This document shows, one piece after another, positions 61,223-64,000 of a DNA stretch of 64,000 nucleotides. Positions within the stretch are counted from its first letter, which is position 1; every line of letters begins with the position of its first letter. The position numbers were made by a program, and so were the translations under genes. Under the pieces are notes generated by a model. That model saw only the letters and a program-made list of their open reading frames with translations, was not told the DNA's origin and ran no database searches. Source of the stretch: Oleidesulfovibrio sp964593925 (lineage in GTDB: Bacteria; Desulfobacterota; Desulfovibrionia; Desulfovibrionales; Desulfovibrionaceae); the NCBI GenBank assembly GCA_964593925.1, contig CAZQKM010000002.1:1-64000 (forward strand), written 5' to 3'.

Positions 61223-62416
61223 ATGGCTAAGATATCTATTCAGAATTTGACAAAAGTATTTGGCTCAGACCCCAAGCGTGCTTTGGCGTTGCTTGACCAA
61301 GGGCTGGACAAGGATGCAATTCAGCGTCGTACACGGCTTGCTGTGGGCGTCAACCGGGCTTCGTTTGACGTACAGCAAGGTGAGGTTGTGGTTGTTATGG
61401 GGCTTTCCGGCAGTGGCAAGTCCACGCTGGTGCGTTGTATTAATCGGCTCATAGAGCCTACGGCAGGCCGGATAACCATTGATGGCGAAGATGTGACTGC
61501 CATGGATTCGCAGACATTGCGCGCCTTTCGTCAGCGCAAGCTGGGCATGGTGTTTCAGAATTTTGCACTTTTTCCACACCGGAGCGTGCTGCAAAATGCT
61601 GAGTACGGCCTTGAAGTAATGGGCGTGCCTGCTGCGGAGCGTAGGAGTCGCGCCATGGAGCAACTTGACCGCGTAGGGCTTTCAGGCTGGGCTCAAAGTC
61701 GTCCGGCTCAGCTGTCCGGCGGGATGCAGCAGCGTGTGGGGCTGGCTCGTGCTTTGGCCCTGGACCCGGATATTTTGCTGATGGACGAAGCATTCAGCGC
61801 ATTGGACCCGCTTATCAGGCGGGATATGCAGGACGAATTACTTCGCTTGCAAGAAGACTTGCACAAAACCATTGTATTCATCAGCCACGACCTTGACGAA
61901 GCCTTGCGCATCGGTGACCGCATTATACTCATGCGTGATGGAGCTGTGGTGCAGGACGGCACTCCTGAGGATATCCTGACCTCACCCGCTGACGACTACG
62001 TGGCCCGATTTGTAGAATCCGTGGACATTTCGCGTGTGCTCACCGCTGGTGCGGTGATGAAGCGTTCGGAGGCCGTGGCCATCCTGGGGGTGGACGGCCC
62101 TCGTACTGCGCTGCGTAAAATGCGCGCATCTGCCATTGCCAGCTTGTTTGTGCTTGATCGTGAGCATCGCGTACTAGGTATTGTTACGGCCTCTGATGTG
62201 GCTGCGTTATTAAAGGAAAATAGGCGAGATATTGAAAGTATTATGCGGCAAGATATTCGTACCGTAGATGTAGATACCCCCGCGGCAGAGCTTATCCCGC
62301 TAATGGCGGAACTGCCCTATGCCCTGCCGGTTGTGGATGCCAAAGAGCGCCTGAAAGGTGTGATCGTGCGTGGATTGTTATTGGGGGCATTGGCAGAAAG
62401 AGGAGGCGACCAATAG
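61223..62416 (+). CDS. proV: Glycine betaine/proline ABC transporter ATPase ProV
   Basis: A 397-residue ATPase. Walker A is GLSGSGKST (about 60-68), the signature LSGGMQQRVGLARAL is near 165, and Walker B is ILLMDEAFSALDP. Two CBS domains follow (about 270-395), which in the OpuA system sense ionic strength. ATG 61223 has AGGAGG upstream and gives MAKISIQNLTKVFG; the frame open further upstream is unsupported. It is the first gene of proVWX. Confidence 0.95.
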   Translation: MAKISIQNLTKVFGSDPKRALALLDQGLDKDAIQRRTRLAVGVNRASFDVQQGEVVVVMGLSGSGKSTLVRCINRLIEPTAGRITIDGEDVTAMDSQTLRAFRQRKLGMVFQNFALFPHRSVLQNAEYGLEVMGVPAAERRSRAMEQLDRVGLSGWAQSRPAQLSGGMQQRVGLARALALDPDILLMDEAFSALDPLIRRDMQDELLRLQEDLHKTIVFISHDLDEALRIGDRIILMRDGAVVQDGTPEDILTSPADDYVARFVESVDISRVLTAGAVMKRSEAVAILGVDGPRTALRKMRASAIASLFVLDREHRVLGIVTASDVAALLKENRRDIESIMRQDIRTVDVDTPAAELIPLMAELPYALPVVDAKERLKGVIVRGLLLGALAERGGDQ

Positions 62417-63255
62417 TGCTTACATATCGTATTCCCGTGGGTGAAACTCTTGAGGCAATTATCGATTTTTTGGTGATGTATTGCTCAACGGCAACTCGCG
62501 CGTTTTCTGCCATGACAGAGGGGGCGCTGAGCCTGCTTGAAGGCGCGTTGGCCTATATACCTTGGTGGCTGTTCATACCGGTTGTGGCGTTGCTGATATG
62601 GCGAGCAGCAGACAGCCGGTGGCTGGGTTTATTTGCGCTGCTGGGGCTTGGACTTGTGTATAATATGGGGCTGTGGAGCGCCACGATCAGCACCATAGCG
62701 CTGGTTCTTACGGCAACGCTACTCGCCGTGATTGTGGGGTTACCACTGGGCATATTTGCAGCCATTAACAGATACGCTTATGGCGCAATTATGCCCGTAC
62801 TGGACGTTATGCAAACCATGCCCGCGTTTGTGTACCTCATTCCGGCAATTCCATTTTTTGGTCTTGGCAAGGTGGCGGCCATTTTTTCTACTGTGGTATT
62901 TGCCATGCCGCCGGTAATTCGGCTGACATGCCTTGGCATTCGCCAGGTGCCCGCAGAGCTTGTGGAGTGTGCCGAGGCATTTGGTACAAGTCGGTGGAAA
63001 CGCTTGCGCAAGCTTGAGTTGCCTCTTGCCGCGCAAACTATCATGGCTGGTGTGAACCAGACGGTTATGCTGGCTTTGTCCATGGTGGTCATCGCTGCCA
63101 TGATTGGTGCAAAGGGTCTTGGAGGCGAGGTATGGAAGGCCATACAGCGCCTTGAGATGGGCCGGGGATTTGAGGCCGGTATAGGCATTGTTATTGTGGC
63201 CATTTGTCTTGATCGCGTTTTGCAAAGGATTGGTGCGCGCACCACCAAGCGCTAG
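62416..63255 (+). CDS. proW: Glycine betaine/proline ABC transporter permease ProW
   Basis: A 279-residue permease starting with GTG at 62416, which shares one base with the proV stop (TAGTG). About six to seven helices. The EAA loop is visible as ELVECAEAFGTSRWKRLRKLELP. The N-terminal segment before the first helix is short. It is co-translated with proV. Confidence 0.93.
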   Translation: MLTYRIPVGETLEAIIDFLVMYCSTATRAFSAMTEGALSLLEGALAYIPWWLFIPVVALLIWRAADSRWLGLFALLGLGLVYNMGLWSATISTIALVLTATLLAVIVGLPLGIFAAINRYAYGAIMPVLDVMQTMPAFVYLIPAIPFFGLGKVAAIFSTVVFAMPPVIRLTCLGIRQVPAELVECAEAFGTSRWKRLRKLELPLAAQTIMAGVNQTVMLALSMVVIAAMIGAKGLGGEVWKAIQRLEMGRGFEAGIGIVIVAICLDRVLQRIGARTTKR

Positions 63256-63325
63256 CCGAAGTTTGTTAAGCGGGTAGTACACACCCACAAGGAATGTGTA
63301 TCATCTGTATTTATGGAGGAAGTAT

Positions 63326-64000
63326 ATGAAAAAGGTTCTTGCCGCGTTTGTATTGTTGCTTATCATGGTTACGCCTGTGTGGGCTGGTTCCAAGGGTAGG
63401 GTGAAGCTTGCCTATGTTGAATGGGATTGCGCTACTGCAAGCACGACCCTTGTGCAGGCAGTTCTGGAAGACATGGGTTATGAGGTTGAAATTACTCCCG
63501 TGGGTGCCGCTGCCATGTGGATGTCGCTTGCCACCGGTGACATGGATGGTATGGTTACCGCATGGTTACCTGTAACACACGGCGATTATTTGAAAAGGGT
63601 CGCCGATAAGGTAGAGGATCTAGGCCCCATTGTGGGCGGAGCGCGTCTAGGGTGGGCTGTTCCGGCATATGTTTCTATAGATACCATGGCCGATCTGAAA
63701 GCACAGGCTGCCAAGTTCAAGAACAGGATTGTGGGTATTGATCCTGGTGCAGGGGTGATGAAGCTGTCTGAGCAGGCGATGAAAGTCTACGGCCTTGAAG
63801 GCATGGAGTTGATGGAAGGTAGCGGAGCGACCATGGCAGCCAGTCTAGGCGACGCCATTCGGCGTGAAGACTGGATTGTAGTAACCGCATGGTCGCCGCA
63901 TTGGATGTTTGGCAGGTGGCAGCTCAAGTACCTTGAAGATCCGGAGGAGGTTTTGGGCAGTGCTGAGAGCATCCACGCTGTGGTGCGTACGGGGTTGAAA
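63326..64000 (+). CDS. proX: Glycine betaine-binding protein ProX (partial, cut by window edge)
   Basis: The first 225 codons of the substrate-binding protein. GGAGGA lies before ATG 63326. A signal peptide (VLAAFVLLLIMVTPVWA) is followed by the OpuAC domain: KLAYVEWDCATASTTLVQAVL, MWMSLATGDMDGMVTAWLP, and EDWIVVTAWSPHWMFGRW, with the Trp residues that form the aromatic box around quaternary amines. The frame is open at the window edge. It is the third gene of proVWX, 70 bases after proW. Confidence 0.93.
   Translation, partial: MKKVLAAFVLLLIMVTPVWAGSKGRVKLAYVEWDCATASTTLVQAVLEDMGYEVEITPVGAAAMWMSLATGDMDGMVTAWLPVTHGDYLKRVADKVEDLGPIVGGARLGWAVPAYVSIDTMADLKAQAAKFKNRIVGIDPGAGVMKLSEQAMKVYGLEGMELMEGSGATMAASLGDAIRREDWIVVTAWSPHWMFGRWQLKYLEDPEEVLGSAESIHAVVRTGLK

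Noticed and set aside
1..64000. CRISPR array, prophage or integrative element
   Set aside because: No regularly spaced repeats, integrase or phage structural genes were seen. The only mobile trace is the IS200-like remnant.

Overview
The window looks like a chromosomal segment of a sulfate-reducing bacterium of the family Desulfovibrionaceae. The strongest evidence is an intact dsrA-dsrB-dsrD cluster (dissimilatory sulfite reductase) followed by a cobyrinate a,c-diamide synthase-type amidase and flanked by a citrate/isopropylmalate-synthase-family enzyme. From memory, this is the same neighbourhood as around DVU0398-DVU0405 of Desulfovibrio vulgaris. Paired MinD-type ferredoxin ATPases beside a NifX-like protein, and the lar nickel-pincer genes, fit the same group. 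Base composition looks close to balanced. No rRNA, prophage or CRISPR is seen.

Layout. 0.4-4 kb: a decayed catabolic locus. It holds an N-terminal scrap of a TRAP small permease, a headless D-amino-acid/opine-type oxidase, a [2Fe-2S] subunit and an FAD subunit each broken by an A-tract indel, and an AcoR-like regulator that has lost its whole AAA+ domain in frame. 4.4-7.2 kb: larC-larE-larB for the nickel-pincer cofactor. 8-15 kb: Dabb protein, radical SAM protein, HU/IHF, RlpA lipoprotein, Cache-fused citrate-synthase-family enzyme and small conserved genes. 15.5-20 kb: dsrABD and the cobB/dsrN-like amidase. 20-28 kb: second RlpA, a REC-PAS-GGDEF-EAL protein, hemW, queH, RNase G and a radical SAM protein. 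28-42.6 kb: trmI, a PaaK-like ligase, a ChaN-PDZ lipoprotein, mutM, murJ, a hybrid histidine kinase, tRNA-His, murA, comEC and xth. 42.7-50.5 kb: a membrane-anchored AlbA_2 (Schlafen-like) protein, an ArgZ-like protein, hypF, and an XRE-cupin regulator with an acyl-CoA ligase. 50.6-55 kb: a gene-poor accessory stretch with an IS200/IS605 remnant that keeps both end hairpins, a divergent promoter region with two palindromic operators, a NifX plus two MinD ferredoxin-ATPase operon, and a promoter/three-way-junction/terminator unit that looks like an unassigned non-coding RNA. 55-64 kb: a membrane protein, an RND efflux pump with its adaptor, and proV-proW-proX (glycine betaine uptake, cut by the window edge).

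How the genes fit together. The dsr genes carry the last step of sulfate respiration, and the adjacent amidase probably makes the sirohaem amide used by DsrAB. The candidate Re-citrate synthase would supply citrate to an incomplete biosynthetic TCA branch. LarCEB makes the cofactor for lactate racemase, which fits lactate-based growth, but no larA lies here. HypF supports [NiFe]-hydrogenase maturation.

Most interesting for follow-up: the structured RNA candidate near 54.7-55.0 kb, the two-operator region at 52.04-52.08 kb, the membrane-bound AlbA_2 protein, the Cache-fused synthase, and the decayed locus at the left end with its AAA+-less regulator.
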